A DNA stretch of 64,000 nt, taken from assembly GCA_036405135.1 (NCBI GenBank), contig DASWYF010000040.1:1-64000 (forward strand). The letters run 5' to 3'. The notes below the pieces were generated by a model that saw only the letters and a program-made list of their open reading frames with translations, did no database searches and had not been told where the DNA came from. Positions 63,995 to 64,000 of this stretch are shown piece by piece. The position numbers and the translations under genes were made by a program. Each line of letters starts with the position of its first letter. The stretch's first letter is position 1. Origin of the DNA: Verrucomicrobiia bacterium (GTDB taxonomy: Bacteria; Verrucomicrobiota; Verrucomicrobiia; Limisphaerales; JAEYXS01).

Positions 63995-64000
63995 GTGCGT

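Overview
The window looks like a chromosomal segment of a Gram-negative, heterotrophic member of the Verrucomicrobiota, probably a Pedosphaera/Limisphaerales relative. This is inferred from gene content and not from a marker gene. Supporting features are DUF1080 (3-keto-disaccharide hydrolase) proteins, a PVC-type dehydrogenase fused to a C-type cytochrome, PQQ-like proteins that open with the DWPQYRGP signature, a Ser/Thr kinase fused to WD40 propellers, a sulfatase, GH5-like glycosidases and a diderm outer-membrane machinery (LptD, LolC/LolD). Most genes lack a clear Shine-Dalgarno site, so many starts were chosen from signal peptides or family alignment. No prophage, IS element, CRISPR array, rRNA or plasmid origin was seen. 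The one RNA gene is tRNA-Pro(GGG).

Layout. 0-8 kb: secreted M28 peptidase, a large membrane kinase with WD40 propellers, a DUF6600 protein with a proline-rich tail. 8-17 kb: MFS transporter, soluble transhydrogenase sthA overlapping a sugar isomerase-like TIM barrel, Prc-type protease convergent with a CBS-regulated family II pyrophosphatase across a bidirectional terminator, and an orphan ParA. 17-26.7 kb: PQQ-like protein, then an AraC regulator divergent from a five-gene run (aldo/keto reductase, 1213-aa DUF1080/SGNH/PVC-dehydrogenase/cytochrome c fusion, zinc dehydrogenase, fuconolactonase-type amidohydrolase, DUF3267 protein). This run reads as an oxidative deoxy-sugar (L-fucose or L-galactose type) route, and two direct repeats 21 bp apart in the divergent promoter could be the AraC sites.

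26.7-36 kb, minus strand: mcsB-mcsA (protein arginine kinase and its activator), ilvE, lolD-lolC, a secreted beta-helix protein, a 1.2-kb gene-free stretch full of short repeats, then lptD. 36-46.8 kb, mostly plus: tandem esterase plus sulfatase, a membrane spermidine-synthase-like protein, an HTH-metallo-hydrolase fusion (minus), lactonase, TPR protein, flavoprotein and VF530-type protein. 46.8-56 kb: tRNA-Pro, YkgJ-type protein, GH5-like protein, DUF3817, DacB, a thioredoxin/heme/PDZ protein, a large secreted alpha/beta hydrolase, a DctA-type symporter and RNase HI. 56-64 kb: DUF1080 protein divergent from a GH5 enzyme, a lipoprotein, two small ORFs (one a probable gene remnant), a PHB-depolymerase-like esterase and a large secreted sugar-dehydrogenase-like multidomain protein.

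The most unusual material is (1) the multidomain sugar-oxidation cluster with its putative AraC operator, (2) several families of short, phrase-like intergenic repeats, including an imperfect 42-nt inverted pair, (3) catalytically degenerate tandem hydrolase domains, and (4) an exact 126-nt-period WD40 array in the kinase. All functions are inferred from sequence by eye, and no database search was run.
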